Assembly (NCBI GenBank): GCA_963711705.1
Contig: CAVQFM010000012.1
Span: 186,001-250,000 of the forward strand
From: RYN-230 sp963711705
Lineage (GTDB): Bacteria > Actinomycetota > Actinomycetes > Streptosporangiales > Streptosporangiaceae
Direction: 5' to 3'
DNA length: 64,000 bases
The position numbers were made by a program, and so were the translations under genes. Each line of letters begins with the position of its first letter. Position 1 is the stretch's first letter. This document shows, piece after piece, positions 38,310-45,582 of this stretch. Under the pieces are notes generated by a model that saw nothing but the letters and a program-made list of their open reading frames with translations, was not told the DNA's origin and made no database searches.

Positions 38310-39638
38310 TCACCCGGCCGCGGGTGCGCCGTCGCGGGCGGTGCGGAACCCGGCGAAGATCTGCCGCCGGATCGGGTAGTCCCAGTTGCGGAACGTGCCC
38401 CGGCAGGCCACTGGGCCGACCGCGAACGAGCCGCCGCGCAGCACCTTGTACTCGGGCCCGAAGAACACCTCGGAGTACTCCCGGTACGGCCAGGCGGTGA
38501 AGTTGGGGTAGGGCAGGAAGTCGCTGCTGGTCCACTCCCACACGTCGCCGATCAGCTGGCGGGCGCCGGACGGCGCCGCGCCCGCTGGGTAGCTGCCCGC
38601 GGGCGCGGGCTGCAGGTGCCGCTGGCCCAGGTTGGCCAGGTCCGCGGTGGGCTCCTGGTCGCCCCACGGGAACCGGCGGGACTGGCCGGTGGCCGGGTCG
38701 AACCGGGCCGCCTTCTCCCATTCCGCCTCGGTCGGCAGCCGGCGGCCGGCCCACCGCGCGTACGCCTCGGCCTCGTAGAAGCTGACGTGCAGCACCGGCT
38801 CGGCGGCCGGCACCGGCTCGGTGACGCCGAACCGGTCGCGAATCCACCCGGCGCCCTCCCGCCGCCAGAACAGCGGGGCTTCCAGGCCGGCCCGCTGCCG
38901 GTGGGCCCAGCCCGCCGGGCTCCACCAGCGCTGGCTGGCGTAGCCGCCGTCGGCGATGAACTCCTGGTAGGCCGCGTTGCTGACCGGCGTGGTGTCCAGG
39001 TAGAAGGACGGCACCGTCACCCGGTGCGCGGGCCGCTCGTTGTCCAGTGCCCACGGTTCGTCCGAGGTGCCCATGGTGAACGGGCCGCCGGGGATGAGCA
39101 CCTCGGCGGGCAGCCGCAGCGCGTCGGCGGGCGGCGGGCCGGGCGCTGGCGCGGACAGCACGGGCGCGCCCTTGCGCAGCTGGTGGGTGATCAGCATGGT
39201 CTCGTCGTGCTGCTGCTCGTGCTGGGCCACCATGCCGAACGCGAACCCGCCGGTGACCAGCCGGGGCCCGGTGAAGCTGGCCGCGGCGAGCAGGTCCATC
39301 ACCCGGCCGCGCACCTCGTGCGCGTAGGCCCGGGCCTCGGCTGGCGGCAGCAGCGGCAGCGTGGGCCGCTCCGCCCGGGGATGCTCGAACGCGTCGTACA
39401 GCGGGTCGATCTCCGGGTGTATCGGCTCCCGGCCGCCGACCGCGCGCAGCAGCCACAGTTCTTCCTGGTTGGCGATGTGCGCCAGGTCCCAGACCAGCGG
39501 TGACATCAGTGGTGAGTGCTGCTGGATCAGGTCGGCGTCGTCCACCGCGGTCAGCAGCTGGGTGCGCTCGCGCGCGGTCAGCAGGCGGCCGGCGATCAGC
39601 TCCCGCAGCGTCTCCGGGGTGGCGGGCGTCGATGTCAT
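38310..39638 (-). CDS. egtB: Hercynine oxygenase (sulfoxide synthase) EgtB
   Basis: Non-heme iron enzyme that joins gamma-glutamylcysteine and hercynine with oxygen to form the sulfoxide. The 442-residue protein has an N-terminal DinB-like domain with the iron-ligand regions DLAHIANQEE and AQHEQQHDETM (three His), and a C-terminal formylglycine-generating-enzyme-like domain with LPTEAEWEKAARF, GDVWEWTSSDF and KVLRGGSF. The gamma-glutamylcysteine-using (EgtB1) type agrees with the presence of egtA. ATG at 39638 overlaps the egtA stop as ATGA; the longer frame upstream lies inside egtA. Confidence 0.96.
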   Translation of the reverse strand: MTSTPATPETLRELIAGRLLTARERTQLLTAVDDADLIQQHSPLMSPLVWDLAHIANQEELWLLRAVGGREPIHPEIDPLYDAFEHPRAERPTLPLLPPAEARAYAHEVRGRVMDLLAAASFTGPRLVTGGFAFGMVAQHEQQHDETMLITHQLRKGAPVLSAPAPGPPPADALRLPAEVLIPGGPFTMGTSDEPWALDNERPAHRVTVPSFYLDTTPVSNAAYQEFIADGGYASQRWWSPAGWAHRQRAGLEAPLFWRREGAGWIRDRFGVTEPVPAAEPVLHVSFYEAEAYARWAGRRLPTEAEWEKAARFDPATGQSRRFPWGDQEPTADLANLGQRHLQPAPAGSYPAGAAPSGARQLIGDVWEWTSSDFLPYPNFTAWPYREYSEVFFGPEYKVLRGGSFAVGPVACRGTFRNWDYPIRRQIFAGFRTARDGAPAAG

Positions 39639-41095
39639 GACTCGTCCTCTCCACTGGGGTCGGCGATGGCCAGGGCGGCCGGTGAGCTTCCCGCCGCGCG
39701 GGCGGCGGCCAGGCGGTCGTCGGCCGGGCACCGGCCGCGCAGCACGTAGCGGTCGGCGAACGTGGCCACCGCCTGCTGGACGTGGGCCGGGGCGCCGAGC
39801 CGGGTGAGCGCTCCCATCGCGGCCGCGAAGCATTCCCGGGCCGCGATGGCCAGCTGCGGGTCAGCCAGGCCGAGCCGGGCGGCCCGCAGCCACAGATCCT
39901 CCGGCCCGCCGTCCAGCGGGTACGCGCTGCCCGGCAGGCCATGACCGGGGTAGCGCAGCGCCCCGCCGCCCGCGGAGCAGCGGGCCGCTGGCCGGGCGGC
40001 GCTCGGCGCGGCCCACAGCGGCTCGACCGCGGCCATCGCGGCCTGGGCCGCGGCCGGGTCGTCGACCAGCGCGGATACCACCGCGGTGGGCACGATCCAG
40101 CCGTCGCCGGGCTGCGCGTCGATCATCCGCAGTTCCAGGTGGCCGCGCGGCCGCACCGGCGGGAACAGGGTGGACATGTGGTAGCTGAGGTCGTCGGCGG
40201 TGGGCAGCGGCGAGGCCTTGCCGCGCAGCCAGTCGCGGAAGGTCAGCCCGGTCGGCGCGGTCCACCGCGGGGAGCCGGGCTGGCGCAGGCACATCACGTC
40301 CGCGTCGAGCACGTACGCGGCCCACGCGGCCCGCGGGTCGCCGTCCTCGGGCCAGCCGTTGCCGATGCTCAGCGGGCCGGGTTCGGCGTTGGCCGGCGCC
40401 CGGGTCCGGCCCCCCGGGTCGAGCCGGAACCACACCGCCTGCCGGGTGGATTTCCACCCGGACGGGCGCCCGGCGCGCAGCGGGGAATTGGCGAACGCGG
40501 CCACCAGGACCGGGCCGAGGGCGTGCAGCAGATGCCAGCGCCAGCGGAACCCGGCCGGGCCGCCCTGCTCGTGGCCTGCGTCCACGCAGACCTGGACCGA
40601 GGCGGTGCTGCACATCATCACCCGTCCCCACGGGCCGTGGCGGTCGAAGTACTCCTCCATGGCGGCGTAGCGCGGCAGGTTGAGCACGCGCCGTGGGGGC
40701 CGGAACGGATCGAGACCGTGCCCCGCGAGGCTGAGCCCGGCGGGCTCGATGGCCCGGCGGACCGCCGCGAGGTCACTGCGGGCGGCCGCCACACATCCGC
40801 CCAGGCCTGACGCTGGCGCGGAGCTCAGCTCGACCTGGCCGCCGGGTTCGGTGGTCAGCCGACCCCGGCCAGGGAGCGCTCCGGGTTGGTCAAGGCGGGC
40901 CAGGGCTTCGGTCACCCGCTTCGGGTCAACCGGGAGAGCCGGATCGCGGCCGTCGTAGACCAGCCATTCCAGCTCGACCCCGACCGTGCCCGGCGGGCCG
41001 GTCTTGAAGCAGATACCGTGCGCGTGCTCCTCCGCGTCACGCTCAGTGAGCGGCGGTTCCGGCGGGCAGTCAGCCTCGCCACGCTCAGAGGTCAT
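39635..41095 (-). CDS. egtA: Glutamate-cysteine ligase EgtA
   Basis: Makes gamma-glutamylcysteine from glutamate, cysteine and ATP as the sulfur donor for EgtB. The 486-residue protein belongs to the GCS2 family: VGVELEWLVYDGRD near the N-terminus holds the metal-binding Glu, with TEPGGQVELSSAP, MMCSTASVQVCVD and HLELRMIDAQPGDGW following. The ATG at 41095 is used; the frame is open 23 codons upstream without family resemblance. First gene of the egt operon, 151 nt from the divergent oxidoreductase gene, so the operon promoter must be in that gap. Confidence 0.94.
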   Translation of the reverse strand: MTSERGEADCPPEPPLTERDAEEHAHGICFKTGPPGTVGVELEWLVYDGRDPALPVDPKRVTEALARLDQPGALPGRGRLTTEPGGQVELSSAPASGLGGCVAAARSDLAAVRRAIEPAGLSLAGHGLDPFRPPRRVLNLPRYAAMEEYFDRHGPWGRVMMCSTASVQVCVDAGHEQGGPAGFRWRWHLLHALGPVLVAAFANSPLRAGRPSGWKSTRQAVWFRLDPGGRTRAPANAEPGPLSIGNGWPEDGDPRAAWAAYVLDADVMCLRQPGSPRWTAPTGLTFRDWLRGKASPLPTADDLSYHMSTLFPPVRPRGHLELRMIDAQPGDGWIVPTAVVSALVDDPAAAQAAMAAVEPLWAAPSAARPAARCSAGGGALRYPGHGLPGSAYPLDGGPEDLWLRAARLGLADPQLAIAARECFAAAMGALTRLGAPAHVQQAVATFADRYVLRGRCPADDRLAAARAAGSSPAALAIADPSGEDES

Positions 41096-41246
41096 CAGAT
41101 CCGCCCCGTCCGTGTCGGTAGCTCGCCGGCCACCTAATAAGGAACCAACTCTCCGCCGCAGCAATTCCAGCCGGATGCCATCCCGCTGAGAATTTCACCG
41201 CCAGTTACCCTTGATCGCGCGACCGATGCGCCCTGGGGAGGGCTGG

Positions 41247-42608
41247 ATGACCGTGGTTGACGTGGATGTCGTCGTGGTCGGCATGGGCCCGGGCGGTGAG
41301 TGGGCGGCAGAACGCCTGGCCACAGCCGGGTTGACGGTAGCCGGTGTGGACGACCGGCTGGTCGGCGGGGAATGCCCGTACTGGGGCTGCGTGCCGTCCA
41401 AGATGATGATCCGGGCCGCCGATCTGCTGGCCGAGGGCCGCCGCATCCCGGGGATGGCCGGCCATTCCCAGGTCCACCCGGACTGGGCGCCGGTGGCCCG
41501 GCGGATCCGGGACGAGGCCACCGACGACTGGGATGACAAGGTCGCGGTGGACCGGTTCACCGGGCTGGGCGGGCAGTTCTTCCGCGGCCAGGGCCGGATC
41601 ACCGCCCCCGGCGAAGTTACTGTGGGTGACCAGGTACTGCGGGCCCGCCGGGCGATCGTGCTGAATACCGGCACCGAGCCGCTGGTACCGCCCATCGACG
41701 GGCTGGCCGGCACCCCGTACTGGACCAACCGGGAGGCCATCGAGGCCACCGAGGTGCCTGGCTCACTGCTGGTCATCGGGGCGGGCGCGGTCGGGGTGGA
41801 ACTCGGCCAGGTCTTCGCCCGGTTCGGCGCCTCGGTGACGATGGTCGAGGGCAAGGGGAAGCTGGTGCCGGGCGAGGAACCCGAAGCCTGCGAGCTGCTC
41901 CAGGAGGTCTTCGCCCGCGAGGGTATCGACGTGCGCACCGGGGGCATGGCCTTGGCCGTGCAGCACAGCGGCGGCCGGTTCACCGTGGAGCGGGACGGCG
42001 GGCCCAAGCTGTCCGCGGACCAGCTGCTCATCGCGACCGGGCGGCGCACCAACCTGGCCGGGATCGGCCTCGGGGTGCTCGGCCTGGACGATGACCTGCG
42101 CGCGGTCCCGGTGGACGATCACCTGCGGGTGGCCCCGGGGGTGTGGGCGCTGGGCGACATCACCGGCCACGGGGCGTTCACCCACATGTCGATGTACCAG
42201 GCGCGCATCGTGGTGGCCAGCATCCTGGGCCAGGAGGTGTCGCCCGCCGAGTACCACGCGGTGCCCCGGGTGACGTTCACCGACCCGGAGATCGGCTCAG
42301 TCGGCCTGACCGAGCGGCAGGCCCGGGAACGCGGCCTCGACGTGCGGACCGGCTACTACCCGCTGCCCAAGTCCACCCGGGGCTGGATCCACAAGGCGGG
42401 CAACGACGGGTTCATCAAGCTGGTGGCCGACCCCGGCCGCGGCATCCTGGTCGGCGCCACCTCGGTCGGGCCGACCGGCGGCGAGGTGCTCAGCATGCTG
42501 GCGCTGGCCGTGCACGCCCGGGTGCCGGTCGCCCGGCTGCGCGAGATGATCTACGCCTACCCCACGTTCCACCGGGCTATTGAGGCAGCGCTTGAGGATC
42601 TGGGCTGA
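41247..42608 (+). CDS. Pyridine nucleotide-disulfide oxidoreductase (lipoamide dehydrogenase-like)
   Basis: 453-residue class I flavoprotein disulfide reductase. The FAD motif is VVVVGMGPGGEWAAERL, the redox disulfide CPYWGC in GGECPYWGCVPSKM, the NAD(P) motif VIGAGAVGVELGQ, the second FAD motif VWALGDITGHGAFTHM, and the C-terminal catalytic His in YPTFHRAI. The substrate is unclear: it resembles mercuric reductase/dihydrolipoamide dehydrogenase-like proteins but lacks the MerR-type C-terminal Cys pair. Being next to egtA, a thiol partner is tempting but not shown. ATG at 41247 after GGGGAGG; an in-frame ATG 12 codons upstream is weaker. Its end overlaps the MFS gene by 32 nt. Confidence 0.88.
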   Translation: MTVVDVDVVVVGMGPGGEWAAERLATAGLTVAGVDDRLVGGECPYWGCVPSKMMIRAADLLAEGRRIPGMAGHSQVHPDWAPVARRIRDEATDDWDDKVAVDRFTGLGGQFFRGQGRITAPGEVTVGDQVLRARRAIVLNTGTEPLVPPIDGLAGTPYWTNREAIEATEVPGSLLVIGAGAVGVELGQVFARFGASVTMVEGKGKLVPGEEPEACELLQEVFAREGIDVRTGGMALAVQHSGGRFTVERDGGPKLSADQLLIATGRRTNLAGIGLGVLGLDDDLRAVPVDDHLRVAPGVWALGDITGHGAFTHMSMYQARIVVASILGQEVSPAEYHAVPRVTFTDPEIGSVGLTERQARERGLDVRTGYYPLPKSTRGWIHKAGNDGFIKLVADPGRGILVGATSVGPTGGEVLSMLALAVHARVPVARLREMIYAYPTFHRAIEAALEDLG

Positions 42609-43839
42609 CCGGGGCGGCGCGGTACCGGGTGAACCCGGGCAGCGCCAGGCAGATCACGCCGACCGCGGCCACGCACAGCAGGCCGCCCGAGGCGGCCGAG
42701 AAGCGCGGCGAGGTCAGGCTGGCCACCCCGCCGGCCCGCAGCTGGCCGGCTGACGGCCCGACGCTGTAGCTGAGCAGCTCCACCCCGGCCAGCCGGCCGC
42801 GCAGCTCATCGGGAATGGTCTGGTTCCACAGCGTGTCCCGGAAGATCCCGCTGATCATGTCGGCGCCGCCCGCCACCAGCAGGGCGCCGAGCGCCACCCA
42901 GATGTCCGGGGCCAGCCCGAAACCGGTGATGGCCAGGCCCCAGCCCGCGGCCGCGGCCGCGATGGCCAGCCCGTGCCGGCGTACCCGCCCGGTCCACCCG
43001 CTGGTCGCCGAGATCAGCAGCGCGCCCGCGGACGGGGCGGCGAACATCAGCCCAGTGGCCCACGTCGCGTGCAGGGTGGCAGCCAGGAACGGGAACAGCG
43101 CGGCCGGGTACGCGAAGATCATCGCGGCCAGGTCGGCCAGGTAGGAGCCGAGCAGGTCGGCCCGCCCGCGGGCGTACCGCAGCCCGGCCAGGATGGCCCG
43201 CCACCCGGGCACTGGCTGGTGCTCGCCCCCGGCCGCGGGCGGCAGCGGCCGCAGCCGCAGCAGCAGGCCGCCGGAGATGGCGAAGCTCACCGCGTCGAAG
43301 CCGTAGACCCACTGCGGGCCCGGGCCGGCCGCGATGGCGCCGCCCAGCGCGGCGCCGGTGATCGAGGCCACGTTGGCCGACATGGACAGCAGGGCCGCCG
43401 CCGCGGCCAGCCGGTCCCGGGCGACGGTCCGCGGCACCGAGGCGTCCAGCGATGGGCGCTGCAGCGCGGCCAGTGCGCTCATCGCCGCGGCCAGCAGGTA
43501 CAGCGGCCACACGGCGGGATGGGGCAGTACCGCGTTGGCGGCCAGGGCCACGGCCAGCAGGCCCAGGCCCGCCTCGCCCCAGCGGAGCAGCCGCCCGCGG
43601 TCCAGCCGGTCCGCGAGCACCCCGCCGTACAGCCCGAACAGCACCAGCGGCACCAGTTCGGCCACCCCGAGCAGCCCGACCGCGAACGCCGACCCGGTCA
43701 GCTGCCGGGCCTGGACGAGCAGCGCCACCTCGCTGGCCTCGGTGCCGAACAGGGTCACCGTCCGGCTGGCGAACAGCAGCCGGAAGTCCCGGCTGTCGCG
43801 CAACGGGGACAGGTCGGCCCGCAGCAGGCCGCGGCTCAT
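42577..43839 (-). CDS. MFS transporter, EntS/MFS_3-like
   Basis: 420-residue major facilitator with about 11-12 transmembrane helices. The loop between helices 2 and 3 carries GGVLADRLDRGRLLRW, the usual motif A. It begins FRLLFASRTVTLFGTEASEVALLV, as in EntS-like exporters, and the second half has GIFRDTLWNQTIPDELRGRLAGVE. Likely a drug or metabolite exporter. It lies 50 nt downstream of the marR gene on the same strand, so export induced by the MarR ligand is the simple model. Substrate unknown. Confidence 0.88.
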   Translation of the reverse strand: MSRGLLRADLSPLRDSRDFRLLFASRTVTLFGTEASEVALLVQARQLTGSAFAVGLLGVAELVPLVLFGLYGGVLADRLDRGRLLRWGEAGLGLLAVALAANAVLPHPAVWPLYLLAAAMSALAALQRPSLDASVPRTVARDRLAAAAALLSMSANVASITGAALGGAIAAGPGPQWVYGFDAVSFAISGGLLLRLRPLPPAAGGEHQPVPGWRAILAGLRYARGRADLLGSYLADLAAMIFAYPAALFPFLAATLHATWATGLMFAAPSAGALLISATSGWTGRVRRHGLAIAAAAAGWGLAITGFGLAPDIWVALGALLVAGGADMISGIFRDTLWNQTIPDELRGRLAGVELLSYSVGPSAGQLRAGGVASLTSPRFSAASGGLLCVAAVGVICLALPGFTRYRAAPVSPDPQALPQ

Positions 43840-43889
43840 CGTGGTCTCCGGGGACGGAAGGCGGTATCCGCCAGGCTGGACGCGCGATC

Positions 43890-44396
43890 CTATCCGGCCG
43901 CGGGCCCGCCGTTCACCGCATTTTCCGGCGGGCTGCCCGGCATGCCGCCCGGCGGCAGGCCCTGCTCGGCGGCGATCCGGCGGAGCAGGCCGGTCAGCTG
44001 CGCCCGCTCCGGGGCGGTGAGCGCGGCGGCCAGCGCGGCCTCATGCTCGGCCGCGACGGCCCGGACCCGGTCCACGGTGGCCGTCCCGGTGCTGGTCAGG
44101 TACAGGGCGTGCGAACGCCGGTCGGCCGGGTTGCGCCTGCGCTCGACCAGGCCCAGCTTTTCCAGCTCGTCGACCAGGAAGACCATCCGGGTGGCGTTCA
44201 CCCCGATCATCTCGGCGATCGCCTGCTGGGACCGGCCCTGGTTGACGGCCAGCCGGAGCAGCATGCCGGCCTGGCGCTGCTCCAGCCCCAGCGGGGCCAG
44301 CCGGGCGCCGAACTGCCGGGCCCCGTGCAGGCCCAGCTGGACGAGCAGGAACGCGAGGCCGCCCGGCCCGGCGGCCTGCTGAGCTGCATCTTCCAC
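43890..44396 (-). CDS. MarR-family transcriptional regulator
   Basis: 168-residue repressor with the MarR winged helix: AGMLLRLAVNQGRSQQAIAEMIGVN, then TRMVFLVDELEKLGLVERRRNPADRRSHA with the wing (positions about 45-100). GTG start at 44396 without ribosome-binding site, 8 nt after a GATAAT -10 box. A near-perfect 18-bp palindrome just upstream of that box is the likely operator, so the gene should repress itself and the MFS gene behind it. Confidence 0.92.
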   Translation of the reverse strand: MEDAAQQAAGPGGLAFLLVQLGLHGARQFGARLAPLGLEQRQAGMLLRLAVNQGRSQQAIAEMIGVNATRMVFLVDELEKLGLVERRRNPADRRSHALYLTSTGTATVDRVRAVAAEHEAALAAALTAPERAQLTGLLRRIAAEQGLPPGGMPGSPPENAVNGGPAAG

Positions 44397-44404
44397 CGGC
44401 TCAC

Positions 44405-44410
44405 ATTATC
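44405..44410 (-). promoter_or_regulatory. -10 element of the marR-MFS operon
   Basis: On the minus strand GATAAT lies 8 nt before the GTG of the marR gene, with the palindromic operator immediately upstream of it. No clear -35 hexamer. The mRNA would be leaderless or nearly so. Confidence 0.45.
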
Positions 44411-44411
44411 A

Positions 44412-44429
44412 CGCGAGTAAATACTTGCG
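44412..44429. promoter_or_regulatory. MarR operator palindrome
   Basis: CGCGAGTA-AA-TACTTGCG, an inverted repeat with 7 of 8 arm positions matching and an AGTA/TACT core. It lies between the -35 and -10 regions of the marR promoter, 16 nt upstream of the GTG. Position, size and symmetry are those of a MarR dimer site. Confidence 0.6.
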
Positions 44430-44492
44430 GCCAGAAACCATCCCTGATAGACAACAATCGAAGGGGACGAGACATCGAACCTGGAGGATTCC

Positions 44493-45014
44493 ATGCCCGG
44501 ACCAGACAGCGGGCCGCCCAGTGCGGCCGGCCTGCGGGTGTCCGACGCTGACCGGGATGCCGTGGTGGACCAGCTCGCCGGGCACTTCCAGCAGGGCCGG
44601 CTCGACCTGACCGAATTCCAGGACCGGATGGACCGTGCGGTCCGCGCCCGCACCCGCGGCGACCTGGCCAGCCTGCTCGCCGATCTGCCCCAGCCGGAGA
44701 CCGCCAGCCCGCCGCCCGCCGGTCCCGGGCGCCGCTGGCCGGTCCCGCTGCCGGTGCTGGCCGTGCTCGCGGTGGCCGGCGCCCTGATCCTGGCCAGCGT
44801 GCTCGGCGCCGCCGCCCACGGGTACTGGGCTGGCTGGCACGGGCCCGGTGGGCACGGGGCTGGCTGGCACGGGGCTGGCTGGCACGGGGCTGGCTGGCAC
44901 GGGGGCGGCGGGTGGGCGCCGTGGTGGGCGCTGTGGTGGCTGATCCCCGCGTCCCTGGTGGCGCTGCGCGTCATGTGGTGGCGGCGGGCCCGCGTGGGCG
45001 GGGGGCCACGGTGA
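44493..45014 (+). CDS. DUF1707 membrane protein with His/Trp repeat
   Basis: 173-residue protein. Residues 13-66 are the actinobacterial DUF1707 domain (LRVSDADRDAVVDQLAGHF, GRLDLTEFQDRMDRAVRART, DLASLLADLP). A transmembrane helix follows (about 87-109, PVLAVLAVAGALILASVL). Then comes a GWHGA repeat rich in His, Trp and Gly, and a second helix near WWALWWLIPASLVALRVMWW with a basic tail. DUF1707 is thought to act at the membrane but its role is unknown. GGAGG precedes the ATG. The TGA overlaps the next gene as GTGA. Confidence 0.82.
   Translation: MPGPDSGPPSAAGLRVSDADRDAVVDQLAGHFQQGRLDLTEFQDRMDRAVRARTRGDLASLLADLPQPETASPPPAGPGRRWPVPLPVLAVLAVAGALILASVLGAAAHGYWAGWHGPGGHGAGWHGAGWHGAGWHGGGGWAPWWALWWLIPASLVALRVMWWRRARVGGGPR
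44836..44905 (+). repeat. 15-bp tandem repeat inside the DUF1707 gene
   Basis: Three exact copies of GGCACGGGGCTGGCT at 44851, 44866 and 44881, preceded by a degenerate unit at 44836 and followed by a partial unit at 44896. Each encodes one WHGAG pentad, so copy changes stay in frame and only alter the His-rich loop length. Confidence 0.9.
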
Positions 45015-45502
45015 GCGGGCCCGGCGTGACCGTCGCGGGGCAGCCGGCCTTCACCCGGCGCCCGGCCCCGCTGGACATCATCCGCCGGACCAGCCTCGGC
45101 ATGTCGGTCGCGCTGCTGATCCAGTACGGGCTGGGCATGTGGGTCAGCCTGTACGTCACGGTGCCCGCGCGGGACGGGGGCGGCGGCGAGTTCGCCGCGA
45201 TCGGCCGGGCGCTGTCCAGCGGCCCGGCCGCGCTGGCCGTGCACGCGGCGCTCGGGCTGCTCCTGCTGCTCGGCTCGGTGGTGCTGGTCATCCGCGCCGC
45301 CGCGGCCCGCCGCCCGTTCCTCATCGTGACCACGGCGGTCAGCCTGCTGGCCGTGCTGGGCGCGGCGGCCAGCGGCGGCGCGTTCGTCAACGACGGGAAA
45401 GACGGCGCATCGCTGGGCATGGCCCTGCTCACCGGGGTGGCGCTGCTCGCCCAGGTGGCCAGCCTGTACTGGCTGGCCGGGCCCCGGGGATCAGCCGGCT
45501 AG
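45011..45502 (+). CDS. Four-helix membrane protein, unknown function
   Basis: 163 residues with four predicted helices: about 30-50 (LGMSVALLIQYGLGMWVSLY), 75-97 (LAVHAALGLLLLLGSVVLVI), 103-123 and 135-157. The N-terminal 25 residues are cytosolic. The pattern resembles small haem- or quinone-free membrane proteins found next to DUF1707 genes; I do not recognise a family with certainty. GTG start overlaps the DUF1707 stop (GTGA), so the two are made together and may form a complex. A strong hairpin terminator follows 18 nt after the stop. Confidence 0.7.
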   Translation: MSGPGVTVAGQPAFTRRPAPLDIIRRTSLGMSVALLIQYGLGMWVSLYVTVPARDGGGGEFAAIGRALSSGPAALAVHAALGLLLLLGSVVLVIRAAAARRPFLIVTTAVSLLAVLGAAASGGAFVNDGKDGASLGMALLTGVALLAQVASLYWLAGPRGSAG

Positions 45503-45519
45503 CGCGGCGCATTCTGCCC

Positions 45520-45563
45520 GCGCGGTGCGTTGCGGGCGTGATACCCCCCGCAACGCACCGCGC
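45520..45563. terminator. 17-bp perfect hairpin, bidirectional terminator
   Basis: The arms 45520-45536 and 45547-45563 are exact 17-nt inverted repeats (GCGCGGTGCGTTGCGGG on the left) around a 10-nt loop. It lies between two convergent genes, 18 and 20 nt from their stop codons. There is no T-tract on either side. Placement and strength make it a two-way terminator. Confidence 0.8.
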
Positions 45564-45582
45564 TGATGCTGGCCCTGGGCCG

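Noticed and set aside
41096..41246. A defined promoter for egtA and the divergent oxidoreductase
   Set aside because: The gap must hold both promoters, but I could not pick a -10/-35 pair better than chance.
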